Assembly (NCBI GenBank): GCA_937966555.1
Contig: CALCLY010000022.1
Location: forward strand, 1 to 64,000
Direction: 5' to 3'
DNA from: CALCLY01 sp900552775
GTDB lineage: Bacteria; Bacillota; Clostridia; UMGS1883; UMGS1540
Length of the DNA: 64,000 nt
Shown: piece by piece, positions 47,468 through 56,557 of the stretch
Numbering within the stretch: the stretch's first letter is position 1
Layout: the number at the start of each line of letters is the position of its first letter
The notes under the pieces: model-generated
The model's input: only the letters and a program-made list of their open reading frames with translations
Databases searched by the model: none
What the model was told of the DNA's origin: nothing
Made by a program: the position numbers and the translations under genes

Positions 47468-48349
47468 TCAAACCTTCTCAGTAATCTTCTTGCCCAAGAT
47501 ACCCGTAGGCTTAACAAGAAGAACAATTATCAGAACTGCAAAAACAATCGCATCCGAAAGTGATGTCGATATATAAGATTTTGCAAAAATCTCAATAATA
47601 CCAAGTAATATACCACCAAGCATTGCTCCCGGAATTGAGCCGATTCCGCCGAATACTGCAGCTGTAAAAGCTTTTATACCGGGCATTGAACCAGTTGTCG
47701 GAACCAAAGTCGGATATGCGGAACAAAGAAGCACACCGGCTATTGCCGCCAAAGCGCTTCCTATTGCAAATGTGAGAGAAATTGTAGTATTAACGCTTAT
47801 TCCCATAAGTTCTGCAGCATCTTTATCCTCTGATACAGCTCGCATTGCCTTGCCCATTTTTGATCTTTTGGTAAATACAGTGAGCGCTACCATGATTACT
47901 ATACAAGATGCCACTGTGATTATGGATTCCGCAGTAATTATAAGCGAACCGTTAAAAAGCGATATAGATCCAAACGGTGCCACCGATGTAAATACCTTCG
48001 GCGCACTTCCCCAAATAAGTAAAGCAATATTCTGAAGCAGGAAGCTGACACCGATAGCCGTAATTAAAACGGCAAGCGACCCTGCTTTTCGCAGCGGTTT
48101 ATATGCAAGTCCCTCAATAAGAATACCCAAAACCGTACAAACAATAACCGCACAGAGAATTGCCACAATCGGAGGAAATTTCAAATAAGTTGCAGTGCAA
48201 AACGAAATATATGCTCCGACCATTATTACATCGCCGTGTGCAAAATTGAGCATTTTAGCTATGCCGTATACCATTGTATAGCCAAGGGCAATTATTGCAT
48301 AAACACTGCCAAGACTGATACCGTTGATTAAATTCGAAACAAATGTCAT
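47468..48349 (-). CDS. livH: Branched-chain amino acid-type ABC permease LivH
   Basis: 293 residues, seven to eight membrane segments, with the LivH start GSVYAIIALGYTMVYGIAKM and loop RAVSEDKDAAELMGISV. Membrane partner of LivM. It follows livK after an intercistronic hairpin. Confidence 0.92.
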   Translation of the reverse strand: MTFVSNLINGISLGSVYAIIALGYTMVYGIAKMLNFAHGDVIMVGAYISFCTATYLKFPPIVAILCAVIVCTVLGILIEGLAYKPLRKAGSLAVLITAIGVSFLLQNIALLIWGSAPKVFTSVAPFGSISLFNGSLIITAESIITVASCIVIMVALTVFTKRSKMGKAMRAVSEDKDAAELMGISVNTTISLTFAIGSALAAIAGVLLCSAYPTLVPTTGSMPGIKAFTAAVFGGIGSIPGAMLGGILLGIIEIFAKSYISTSLSDAIVFAVLIIVLLVKPTGILGKKITEKV

Positions 48350-48375
48350 TGGTTACACCTCATGTTTTATATATG

Positions 48376-48414
48376 AGAAAATAAGGAGCCGCAAAGACGG
48401 CTGCCTTATTTTCT
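48376..48414 (-). terminator. Intercistronic hairpin between livK and livH
   Basis: AGAAAATAAGG pairs with CCTTATTTTCT and an inner GCCG with CGGC. It sits between the binding protein and permease genes, where partial termination or mRNA stabilisation commonly sets higher binding-protein output. Confidence 0.6.
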
Positions 48415-48433
48415 GTTCAGATTAAATCCGAAA

Positions 48434-49627
48434 TTATTTATCCATACCCTCATACGCACCGTTTTTAATTACCATACCCTTGGGAGCCTTGGAAATTTCA
48501 CCGGTCTCGGACCATGTCATATCAGTACCTGTAAGTCCGTTAATTTTGAAATCGGGTGATGTAAATCTGGATATAAGCTTATCGCAAATATCAGAAGCAC
48601 TCATATCAGCCGTAATACCCTCTGCTTTGCATGCATCATAAATTGCATAGATACAGTCATAAGCATCAGCTGCAAACTGATTCGGAACCTCGCCGTATTT
48701 TTCTTTATACTTTGTTACAAAGTTCTTTGTAAGTTCATCCTGTGCATCGGCTGTAAAAGGTGTTAAGAGCATTACGCCTTCTGCAAGCGATGTGTCAAAG
48801 TTTTCAAGTGTGAGTATTCCGTCCATACCGTCAACGCCGAAGAAATCGGGGTCATACTGCATTGATTTTGCCTGTTTAAGAATCATAGAAGCCGGTGTAT
48901 AATATATCGGAAGGAACACAAGATCGGCTCCGGAATTCTTAAGTTCATTAAGCTGTGATGTGAAGTCGTTCGCCGAATCGTCGGTAAATGTTTCAACGGC
49001 TACAATATCAAGACCGAGCTCACCGGCTTTTGCCTGGAATTTCTGGTATATACCTGTTGAATAAGCATCGGAGTTATTGTAAATAATACCGATTTTGCTG
49101 CCGAGACTCTGTTCTTTTATATATTCTGCGGAAGCAACACCCTGGTTAGGATCCGTAAAGCACATCTGGAACATTGATGTTTTACGCTGTATCGTTACAT
49201 TGCCGTTTTTATCGGGCTGACCACCAAGAACATCTGTAGATGATGCCGACGGCGTAAGTGCGAATATATGATCCGCGTCACTCTCGGTAGATACTGCGAT
49301 ACAAGGCTGCGTTGTAACTGTTCCGAGAGAAATCTGCATGCCCCAGTCTTTGAGGTTGTTGTACGCATTTACGGCTTTTTCCGCATCGTTTTCGTCATCT
49401 TGAAACTTAAGTTCGAATTTTAGTTCTCCCTTTGCATTTACTTCTTCTATAGCTATTTCAGCACCGTTTTTAACTGCCTGTCCATATATTGCCGCCGCAC
49501 CTGTAACAGGTCCTATAGCACCAATTTTAATCGCTTCGGACGAGCTGCCTGTTCCGCAGCCTGTCAGACTCATAAGAGCCGCTGCGGCCGCTGTGAAAAT
49601 ACTTGCTGCTTTTTTGATACTTCTCAT
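48434..49627 (-). CDS. livK: Branched-chain amino acid-type ABC substrate-binding lipoprotein
   Basis: 397 residues. A lipoprotein signal with lipobox L-T-G-C (Cys23) anchors it outside the membrane. The type I periplasmic-binding fold starts at IKIGAIGPVTGAAAIYGQAVKNG. It captures the ligand (branched-chain amino acids, or an amide or urea in some relatives) for LivHMGF. First gene of the operon. Confidence 0.9.
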   Translation of the reverse strand: MRSIKKAASIFTAAAAALMSLTGCGTGSSSEAIKIGAIGPVTGAAAIYGQAVKNGAEIAIEEVNAKGELKFELKFQDDENDAEKAVNAYNNLKDWGMQISLGTVTTQPCIAVSTESDADHIFALTPSASSTDVLGGQPDKNGNVTIQRKTSMFQMCFTDPNQGVASAEYIKEQSLGSKIGIIYNNSDAYSTGIYQKFQAKAGELGLDIVAVETFTDDSANDFTSQLNELKNSGADLVFLPIYYTPASMILKQAKSMQYDPDFFGVDGMDGILTLENFDTSLAEGVMLLTPFTADAQDELTKNFVTKYKEKYGEVPNQFAADAYDCIYAIYDACKAEGITADMSASDICDKLISRFTSPDFKINGLTGTDMTWSETGEISKAPKGMVIKNGAYEGMDK

Positions 49628-49655
49628 TTCTACTACCCCTATCGTAATAAATTAA

Positions 49656-49695
49656 AAAGGCAAATTAGCCCTGTGTAACAGACGCCTTTGCCTTT
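49656..49695 (-). promoter_or_regulatory. Terminator-like leader hairpin of liv operon
   Basis: On the minus strand AAAGGCAAA and TTTGCCTTT form a 9-bp stem followed by TTAATTT, just after the transcription start and before the livK ATG. The 22-nt loop contains CTGTTACACAG. Possible attenuator. Confidence 0.5.
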
Positions 49696-49704
49696 ATTGT
49701 TTTT

Positions 49705-49734
49705 ATAATACCACCGCAAACACTTGTTTGTCAA
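49705..49734 (-). promoter_or_regulatory. Promoter of liv operon
   Basis: Minus strand TTGACA (49729-49734), an 18-base spacer and TATTAT (49705-49710). Transcription would begin near 49698, leaving a leader of about 70 nt. Confidence 0.8.
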
Positions 49735-49835
49735 GACAAAATTAACACGATGTTAAGATTTTGTTCATATTTTATAAAAATATGAATATCTATACAAAAT
49801 ATTTTACTTTTTTATTCTTTAATATCCTCTTTTCC

Positions 49836-49864
49836 TTGACATATTATTTCTAAAATGTTATTAT
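49836..49864 (+). promoter_or_regulatory. Promoter of nagA
   Basis: TTGACA at 49836-49841, a 17-base spacer and TATTAT at 49859-49864, 30 bases before the nagA ATG; AAGGAGA lies between. Confidence 0.85.
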
Positions 49865-49894
49865 CAAATAAAATACTTTTAAGGAGAATATTTA

Positions 49895-51049
49895 ATGATT
49901 ACACGCATCAGAAACGCACGAATAATATCAAATGAAATTATTGAAGATAAATATTTATACATTGTTGATGGAATTATATTGTCATTGACAAGCGAACATT
50001 TGCCGTTCGACAATGAAATCGATGCAGAAAATCTTTATCTCTCGCCGGGATTTATTGATATCCATACACACGGCGGAGGAGGCTATGACTTTGGAGACGG
50101 AGATACAGAATCTATTCTGCTTGCCGCAAAAACACACTTCAAACACGGAACAACAACCATATTCCCCACCTGCACATCTTCATCTCACAATGATATGCTT
50201 AATTGCATACGATTAACACGCGAAGCAATGCGTCTTGAGGATGATCTGACCCCTCACATAGAAGGCGCACATCTTGAAGGTCCGTACTTTTCTTTAAAAC
50301 AAAGCGGCGCTCAGAATCCGGAATATATTAAAGCTCCCGACAAAAAAGAATATGAAGAATTTTTCTCTGCCGGCGAAGGAACATTACGCCGTATAAGCTT
50401 TGCTCCCGAGCTTGAAGGATCTCTTGAACTTTGCCGGTTTCTCCACGAGCATAATATAGTCTCAGCATTCGCTCATACGGACGCAATATATGAAGAGATT
50501 ATGCCATGTATTAATGAAGGTTGTCGGCTCGCCACACATTTATATTCGGGAATGAACATGGTTACACGAAGAAATGCCTACAGAAAACTCGGTGCCGTGG
50601 AAACTGCTTTTCTCTGCGACAATGTAACTGTTGAAGTAATTGCCGACGGCTGTCATCTGCCGCCCGAATTGCTAAAACTTATTTACAAAATCAAAGGAGC
50701 TTCTCGAATTGCGCTTGTTACGGATTCAATGCGCGGCGCCGGTATGCCGGAAGGTCCTTCGGTGCTCGGGCCGAAAAACGACGGCATGGACTGTATTATA
50801 ACAAACGGAGTTGCAATGCTGCCCGATATGTCAGCTTTTGCAGGGAGCGTGGCAACAGCAGACAGACTCGTGCGGACCATGTATAAGCTTTGTGGTATAC
50901 CTCTTACGGAATGTATTAAAATGATGTGTGAAACGCCTGCGCGCGTAATGAATATAAAAAACCGCGGAAAACTTCTTGAAGGATACAGCGCCGATATTGT
51001 TTTGTTTGACGATAATATTAATATAAAAAGAGTGATTAAAGGCAAATAA
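49895..51049 (+). CDS. nagA: N-acetylglucosamine-6-phosphate deacetylase
   Basis: 384 residues. It removes acetate from GlcNAc-6-phosphate, giving glucosamine 6-phosphate. The amidohydrolase signature H-T-H (57-59), the metal ligand Glu128 in H-L-E-G-P, histidines in A-F-A-H-T and A-T-H-L-Y, and catalytic Asp in LVTDSM are present. nagB is not in the window. It fits the GH20-type enzymes that would release N-acetylhexosamines. Confidence 0.93.
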   Translation: MITRIRNARIISNEIIEDKYLYIVDGIILSLTSEHLPFDNEIDAENLYLSPGFIDIHTHGGGGYDFGDGDTESILLAAKTHFKHGTTTIFPTCTSSSHNDMLNCIRLTREAMRLEDDLTPHIEGAHLEGPYFSLKQSGAQNPEYIKAPDKKEYEEFFSAGEGTLRRISFAPELEGSLELCRFLHEHNIVSAFAHTDAIYEEIMPCINEGCRLATHLYSGMNMVTRRNAYRKLGAVETAFLCDNVTVEVIADGCHLPPELLKLIYKIKGASRIALVTDSMRGAGMPEGPSVLGPKNDGMDCIITNGVAMLPDMSAFAGSVATADRLVRTMYKLCGIPLTECIKMMCETPARVMNIKNRGKLLEGYSADIVLFDDNINIKRVIKGK

Positions 51050-51278
51050 TTAAGTAATATGTATAAGGGATCATATAAAATCGTTTGTTTTATATAGTCC
51101 CTTTTATATTTTACAAAAATAATCTATATAGTTTAAAAAAGATAATTATTTTGCCGAATTTTGTTTTTTTTCAAAAAAGTATTGAAAAAGTATTGAAAAA
51201 ATGTTATTATTAATGTAATATCGGGTTATTTGGGATATCATAATTATATTGTATTCCGTAAATAATTTCGGCGCCTTA

Positions 51279-51318
51279 TCTGCCCACGGATAATGAGCGT
51301 AAAAATGATGTGGGCAGA
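51279..51318 (+). promoter_or_regulatory. Leader stem-loop before NifU-like/GGGtGRT/Na+ pump operon
   Basis: TCTGCCCAC (51279-51287) and GTGGGCAGA (51310-51318) make a 9-bp stem with a 22-nt loop. The 3' arm ends next to the weak AAAGG site of the gene at 51332, so folding could hide it. There is no downstream T tract, so it is not a terminator. Possible translation control element of unknown class. Confidence 0.45.
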
Positions 51319-51331
51319 AAGGTTATGACAA

Positions 51332-52027
51332 ATGATGAAATATTCGCAAGAAGTTGAACAGATGCAATGCGTTGCGAAGGGCGTATGTCATGAGCCCGCT
51401 CCTATTCCCGAGGAGGGCAAATGGGTACATGCAAAAGAAATTAAAGATATTTCCGGTCTTACGCACGGTATCGGCTGGTGTGCACCCCAGCAGGGCGCAT
51501 GTAAGCTTACTCTAAATGTAAAAAACGGCATAATTGAGGAAGCTTTGGTTGAAACGTGCGGCTGCTCCGGCATGACACACTCTGCCGCAATGGCTGCCGA
51601 AATTCTTACGGGCAAAACTATACTTGAAGCGCTTAACACAGACCTTGTTTGTGACGCTATCAACACAGCAATGAGAGAACTCTTCCTTCAGATTGTATAC
51701 GGAAGAACTCAGACTGCTTTCTCGGAAGACGGACTTCCGATAGGTGCAGGTCTCGAAGACCTCGGAAAAGGTCTCCGCTCACAGGTTGGTACGGTTTACT
51801 CCACAAAAGCAAAAGGACCGCGCTACCTTGAACTTGCAGAAGGTTATATAACCGAAATTGCAATTGACGATGAAGATCATATAATCGGTTACAAGTTTGT
51901 TCACCTCGGCAAAATGATGGATATGATCAAAAAAGGTATGGACGCAAACGAAGCTTTACAGAAAGCTTCCGGACAGTACGGCAGATTTGATGACGCTGCA
52001 CGCGTTATCAATCCGCGTGAGCAGTAA
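51332..52027 (+). CDS. NifU-like iron-sulfur scaffold partner of GGGtGRT protein
   Basis: 231 residues. The segment ETCGCSGMTHSAAMAAEILTGKTILEAL corresponds to the GCGSAIASSS-type core of IscU/NifU scaffolds. Cysteines at 13, 19, 50, 57, 76, 78 and 107 could hold a cluster. It is longer than IscU and carries extra N- and C-terminal regions. The GGGtGRT gene follows 12 bases later. No cysteine desulfurase is seen here. Role in cluster assembly is inferred from similarity; the target is unknown. Confidence 0.8.
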   Translation: MMKYSQEVEQMQCVAKGVCHEPAPIPEEGKWVHAKEIKDISGLTHGIGWCAPQQGACKLTLNVKNGIIEEALVETCGCSGMTHSAAMAAEILTGKTILEALNTDLVCDAINTAMRELFLQIVYGRTQTAFSEDGLPIGAGLEDLGKGLRSQVGTVYSTKAKGPRYLELAEGYITEIAIDDEDHIIGYKFVHLGKMMDMIKKGMDANEALQKASGQYGRFDDAARVINPREQ

Positions 52028-52039
52028 GGAGGGGTTTTG

Positions 52040-53035
52040 ATGTCATTATTTGAAGGTTACGAAAGAAGAATAGATCAAATCAACGCAGCGCTTAAAAGCT
52101 ATGGCATTTCTTCGGTTGAAGAAGCAAAGGCAATATGCGATGAAAAGGGTATCGATGTTTACAATATAGTAAAGGGAATTCAGCCGATATGCTTTGAAAA
52201 TGCTTGCTGGGCATATATCGTCGGCGCAGCAATAGCAATTAAAAAAGGATATAAAAACGCAAGTGAAGCCGCTGAAATCCTTGGTGAAGGCCTTCAGGCA
52301 TTCTGCATTCCCGGTTCTGTTGCCGATGACAGAAAAGTTGGTCTCGGTCACGGAAACCTCGGTGCAATGCTTCTTCGCGAAGAAACAAAGTGCTTTGCTT
52401 TCCTCGCAGGGCATGAGTCCTTTGCAGCCGCTGAGGGTGCTATAGGTATTGCAAAATCGGCAAATAAGGTTAGAAAACAGCCTCTCCGCGTTATACTTAA
52501 CGGTCTTGGTAAAGATGCCGCTCAGATTATATCCAGAATAAACGGTTTCACATTTGTAGAAACAAAATTTGATTATTTCACAAGTAAGCTTACAATAGTA
52601 TCCGAAACACCTTTCTCAAAAGGCGAACGCGCATCCGTACGCTGCTTCGGCGCCGACGATGTTCGTGAAGGTGTTGCAATCATGCACCATGAAGGTGTTG
52701 ACGTTTCCATTACAGGAAACTCCACAAACCCCACACGTTTCCAGCATCCTGTTGCAGGCACATACAAAAAAGAATGTGTTGAACAGGGCAAAAAGTATTT
52801 TTCCGTGGCTTCCGGCGGCGGTACGGGCAGAACGCTTCATCCCGACAATATGGCTGCAGGTCCGGCTTCTTACGGTATGACAGATACTATGGGAAGAATG
52901 CATTCCGACGCACAGTTTGCAGGTTCTTCCTCCGTTCCGGCTCACGTTGAAATGATGGGACTTATCGGAATGGGTAATAACCCCATGGTTGGCGCAACGG
53001 TTGCGGTTGCGGTTGCACTTTCCGAAATTTTATAA
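52040..53035 (+). CDS. GGGtGRT protein
   Basis: 331 residues from the ATG at 52040, after AAGGAGGGG. The family signature S-G-G-G-T-G-R-T is at residues 259-266, followed by the glycine-rich conserved tail with MGLIGMGNNPMVGATVAVAVAL. The family has no known biochemical function and typically sits beside an iron-sulfur scaffold gene, as here. Cytoplasmic. Continues into the sodium-pump genes. Confidence 0.92.
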   Translation: MSLFEGYERRIDQINAALKSYGISSVEEAKAICDEKGIDVYNIVKGIQPICFENACWAYIVGAAIAIKKGYKNASEAAEILGEGLQAFCIPGSVADDRKVGLGHGNLGAMLLREETKCFAFLAGHESFAAAEGAIGIAKSANKVRKQPLRVILNGLGKDAAQIISRINGFTFVETKFDYFTSKLTIVSETPFSKGERASVRCFGADDVREGVAIMHHEGVDVSITGNSTNPTRFQHPVAGTYKKECVEQGKKYFSVASGGGTGRTLHPDNMAAGPASYGMTDTMGRMHSDAQFAGSSSVPAHVEMMGLIGMGNNPMVGATVAVAVALSEIL

Positions 53036-53059
53036 GTTTATATTTAAGGAGGAAAAGAT

Positions 53060-53353
53060 ATGCTTATTTCTTTGGAAGAAGCTCAAAGCATTTCAAGCCT
53101 TACCGTTTTCGGTCTCGGAATCGGTCTTGTATTTGTTGGTCTTATATGCATAATTATTCTTTGCGCCGTAATGGGAGCAATATGCAAAGCGGCAATTAAA
53201 GATAAGCCTGCTTCCGCTCCGGCTACCGCAAAAAAAGCTGAAACACAAATTGCAAACAGAGGCGAGTTTATTGCTGCGGTTTCTGCGGCTATTGCAGAAG
53301 AAATGGGAACGGACATTTCCGGAATCCGCATTTTATCTGTAAAAAAACTTTAA
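53060..53353 (+). CDS. oadG: Sodium-pump decarboxylase gamma subunit
   Basis: 97 residues: one membrane helix (~14-40) and a cytoplasmic tail with an Ala/Pro/Lys hinge, typical OadG. It anchors the carboxyltransferase to the beta subunit. AAGGAGG precedes the ATG. Confidence 0.85.
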   Translation: MLISLEEAQSISSLTVFGLGIGLVFVGLICIIILCAVMGAICKAAIKDKPASAPATAKKAETQIANRGEFIAAVSAAIAEEMGTDISGIRILSVKKL

Positions 53354-53378
53354 TTTATTGAAAGGAAGAATTTTTATT

Positions 53379-53732
53379 ATGAAAACTTACAAAGTAAACG
53401 TAAACGGTACGGAATACGAAGTTTCCGTAGAAGAAATAAAAGGCGGAGCACCTTCTAAAGCGGCTCCCGCTAAAAAAGCAGCTCCCGCTGCTGCACCCGC
53501 AGCTTCTGCTCCCGCAGGCGGAGAGACAGTTAAATCACCCATGCCCGGAACAATTCTTTCCGTAAATGTAGCAGAAGGCGACACTGTTAAAAAAGGTCAG
53601 GTTCTCATGATTCTTGAGGCTATGAAAATGGAAAACGAAATTATGGCTCCCTGCGACGGTAAAGTTACATCCGTTTCGACTTCAAAAGGCTCTGCCGTTG
53701 AGAGCGGAACTGTTCTTTGCACAATCGCGTAA
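53379..53732 (+). CDS. Biotin carboxyl carrier subunit of sodium-pump decarboxylase
   Basis: 117 residues from the ATG at 53379, after AAAGGAAG. A short N-terminal domain, an Ala/Pro hinge (~23-47) and the biotinyl domain with E-A-M-K-M-E-N (biotin-accepting Lys83). It carries CO2 from the alpha to the beta subunit. Confidence 0.93.
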   Translation: MKTYKVNVNGTEYEVSVEEIKGGAPSKAAPAKKAAPAAAPAASAPAGGETVKSPMPGTILSVNVAEGDTVKKGQVLMILEAMKMENEIMAPCDGKVTSVSTSKGSAVESGTVLCTIA

Positions 53733-53762
53733 AATATTTTTACTTAAGGAGTGTAATTTTAC

Positions 53763-54983
53763 ATGGAAGTTATTACAAAATTCTTGGGAGATACAGGTTT
53801 TGCAATGCTCAGCGCAGACCCGAAAGTGCTTATAATGATTGCAATTTCGTTTGTTCTTCTGTATCTTGCCATAGTAAAACAATTTGAGCCGCTTTTGCTG
53901 CTCCCCATTGCGTTTGGTATGTTGCTTACAAATCTTCCCGGCGCCGAAATGTATCATTCAAACATTTTTGCTGCCGGCAATATTCAGTGGTCAGCATTCC
54001 CTCACGGTATAATTAATATTTACGACAACGCCGGCGCAATTATCGGAACCCAGGATATCACAGCAGGCCTTATAGACTATCTTTACCTCGGCGTAAAGCT
54101 TGGAATTTATCCCTGCCTTATCTTCCTCGGTGTCGGCGCTATGACAGACTTCGGTCCGCTTATTGCAAACCCGAAGAGTCTTCTTTTGGGTGCTGCCGCA
54201 CAGCTCGGTATCTTTATCGCGTTCTTCGGTTGCACGGCTTTGGGATTTAATCCTTTTGAAGCCGCTTCAACAGGTATCATAGGCGGTGCTGACGGTCCTA
54301 CGGCGATATTCGTAACATCGAAGCTCGCTCCCGACCTTTTAGGTCCCATTGCTGTTGCCGCATATTCATACATGGCGCTTGTTCCCGTTATTCAGCCGCC
54401 TATTATGAAGCTTCTCACAACAAAAAAGGAACGTCAGATTGTTATGAAGCAGTTAAGACCCGTAAGCAAAACGGAAAAAATTATTTTCCCGATTGTTATT
54501 ACAACATTCGTATCACTGCTTCTCCCCTCTGCTGCTCCGCTTATCGCATGCCTTATGCTCGGTAACCTTATGCGCGAGTGCGGTGTTGTTGACAGAATTT
54601 CTAAGACAGCACAGAACGAGCTCATGAACATTGTAACAATATTCCTCGGAATATCTGTTGGTGCTACGGCTACAGCTGAAATATTCCTCAGTACAAAAAC
54701 GCTTATCATCATAGTAATGGGTGTTATCGCATTTGCAGGCGGCACAGCCGGCGGCGTATTGCTTGCTAAATTCATGAACCTCTTTACAAAGAATAAAATT
54801 AATCCTCTTATCGGTTCTGCAGGTGTTTCGGCCGTTCCTATGGCAGCACGTGTATCACAGGTTGTAGGTCAGAAGGAAAATCCCTCAAACTTTCTCCTTA
54901 TGCACGCTATGGGTCCGAATGTTGCGGGCGTAATAGGTTCTGCTATTGCCGCAGGCGCATTCCTCACACTGTTTATGAAATAA
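53763..54983 (+). CDS. oadB: Sodium-pump decarboxylase beta subunit
   Basis: 406 residues with about nine membrane segments. The family motif G-G-A-D-G-P-T-A-I-F with its essential Asp and the Y-S-Y-M-A-L-V-P-V-I-Q-P-P motif are present. It decarboxylates carboxybiotin and exports Na+, creating a sodium gradient in an organism without respiration. Confidence 0.94.
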   Translation: MEVITKFLGDTGFAMLSADPKVLIMIAISFVLLYLAIVKQFEPLLLLPIAFGMLLTNLPGAEMYHSNIFAAGNIQWSAFPHGIINIYDNAGAIIGTQDITAGLIDYLYLGVKLGIYPCLIFLGVGAMTDFGPLIANPKSLLLGAAAQLGIFIAFFGCTALGFNPFEAASTGIIGGADGPTAIFVTSKLAPDLLGPIAVAAYSYMALVPVIQPPIMKLLTTKKERQIVMKQLRPVSKTEKIIFPIVITTFVSLLLPSAAPLIACLMLGNLMRECGVVDRISKTAQNELMNIVTIFLGISVGATATAEIFLSTKTLIIIVMGVIAFAGGTAGGVLLAKFMNLFTKNKINPLIGSAGVSAVPMAARVSQVVGQKENPSNFLLMHAMGPNVAGVIGSAIAAGAFLTLFMK

Positions 54984-55005
54984 TACTTGAAAGGAGATAT
55001 GTTTC

Positions 55006-56421
55006 ATGGCAAACAACAAATTATATATAACAGATACAATACTGCGTGACGCGCATCAGTCGCAGGCAGCAACACGTATGCGTCTTGAAGACATGCTTCC
55101 GGCTCTTGAAGCTCTTGATAAAGTCGGATACTGGTCTCTTGAGTGCTGGGGCGGCGCCACATTTGACGCTTGCATGCGTTTTCTTGACGAAGACCCATGG
55201 GAAAGACTCCGTACAATGAAAAAGCATATGCCCAATACAAAACTGCAAATGCTTTTCAGAGGTCAGAACATTTTGGGATATAAACACTATGCAGATGACG
55301 TTGTTGAGCAGTTTGTTAAAAAATCAATTGAAAACGGTATTGATGTAATAAGAATTTTCGACGCATTAAACGATGTAAGAAATCTTGAAGCTGCTGTTAA
55401 ATACACCAAAAAATATAAAGCTTGGTGTGAAACGGCAATAAGCTATACAACAAGCCCCGTTCACAACATAGAATACTTTGTTAAACTTGCAAAGAAGCTT
55501 GAAAACATGGGCGCAGATTCAATCTGTATTAAAGACATGGCAAACCTTCTTCTGCCGTTTGACGCTTACGAGCTTGTATCAAAGCTTAAAAAAGAGATTA
55601 AAATTCCGATTCACTTGCACACTCATAACACAACAGGTACCGGTGACATGGTAAATCTTATGGCTGCTCAGGCAGGCGTTGACATTGTCGACTGTGCTCT
55701 TTCTCCGCTCGCTAACGGAACATCACAGCCGTCAACAGAGGCTCTTGTTGCAACACTTAAGGGAACAACAAGGGATACAGGTATAGATCTTGCAGCTCTC
55801 TCGCCTATTGCAAAGCATTTCCGCGGTGTAGCTGACAAGCTTCAGGCAGAAGGAATTCTGAACCCGAAAGTTCTGAAAGTTGATACAAACACACTTTTGT
55901 ATCAGGTTCCTGGCGGTATGCTTTCAAATCTGCTTTCGCAGCTTAAACAGGCAAACGCTGAGGACAAATACTATGATGTGCTTGCCGAGGTACCCAGAGT
56001 TCGCAAAGACTTCGGTTATCCTCCGCTTGTAACACCTACAAGCCAGATTGTCGGCACACAGGCAGTTATGAACGTTCTCGCAGGCGAAAGATACAAAATG
56101 ATTCCCAAAGAATCAAAGGGTCTCCTCCGCGGCGAATACGGTCAGCTTCCGGGCGAAGTAAACGAAGCCGTAAGAAAGAAAGCAATCGGCGATGACAAAG
56201 TTATCACATGCCGTCCTGCTGATCTTTTAAAGCCGGAGCTTGAAGGGTACAGCAAAGAACTTCGCGACCTTGGTTATTATGAAAAGGACGAAGATGTATT
56301 GAGTTATGCACTTCTTCCCCAGGTTGCATTGAAATTCTTCGAAAAACGTAAAAACGGTTCTTTAAACCCCTCGGCAGACGGCGGTACAAGAACACTTTAT
56401 GTTGAAGACCTTTCAGAATAA
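55006..56421 (+). CDS. oadA: Oxaloacetate decarboxylase-type carboxyltransferase alpha subunit
   Basis: 471 residues. TIM-barrel carboxyltransferase with R-D-A-H-Q-S (14-19), metal ligands H204 and H206 in H-L-H-T-H-N-T-T-G, and Lys175 in C-I-K-D-M. It lacks its own biotin domain, which is the separate gene at 53379. It transfers CO2 from oxaloacetate (pyruvate carboxylase subunit B-like) to biotin. Other acids are possible substrates, but the fold and the motif set favour oxaloacetate. AAAGGAGA precedes the ATG. Confidence 0.9.
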   Translation: MANNKLYITDTILRDAHQSQAATRMRLEDMLPALEALDKVGYWSLECWGGATFDACMRFLDEDPWERLRTMKKHMPNTKLQMLFRGQNILGYKHYADDVVEQFVKKSIENGIDVIRIFDALNDVRNLEAAVKYTKKYKAWCETAISYTTSPVHNIEYFVKLAKKLENMGADSICIKDMANLLLPFDAYELVSKLKKEIKIPIHLHTHNTTGTGDMVNLMAAQAGVDIVDCALSPLANGTSQPSTEALVATLKGTTRDTGIDLAALSPIAKHFRGVADKLQAEGILNPKVLKVDTNTLLYQVPGGMLSNLLSQLKQANAEDKYYDVLAEVPRVRKDFGYPPLVTPTSQIVGTQAVMNVLAGERYKMIPKESKGLLRGEYGQLPGEVNEAVRKKAIGDDKVITCRPADLLKPELEGYSKELRDLGYYEKDEDVLSYALLPQVALKFFEKRKNGSLNPSADGGTRTLYVEDLSE

Positions 56422-56434
56422 ATTATAAATTATT

Positions 56435-56472
56435 AAAAATCCTCCGCACGTAAGTTTTGCGGAGGATTTTTT
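56435..56472 (+). terminator. Terminator of Na+ pump operon
   Basis: AAAAATCCTCCGCA pairs with TGCGGAGGATTTTTT, a 14-bp stem with a T tract, 14 bases after the oadA stop. Confidence 0.9.
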
Positions 56473-56557
56473 GTTTGCATCATCATACTCTCTTGACTTT
56501 TTTAAACTTATGCTATATAATAGAATAAGGTTAAAAAACACAAACGGAGGTATTATC

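Noticed and set aside
56471..56557. Upstream extension of the FAD dehydrogenase
   Set aside because: The extension starts within the oadA terminator and has no ribosome site. The TTG at 56558 follows CGGAGG and directly precedes the FAD motif.
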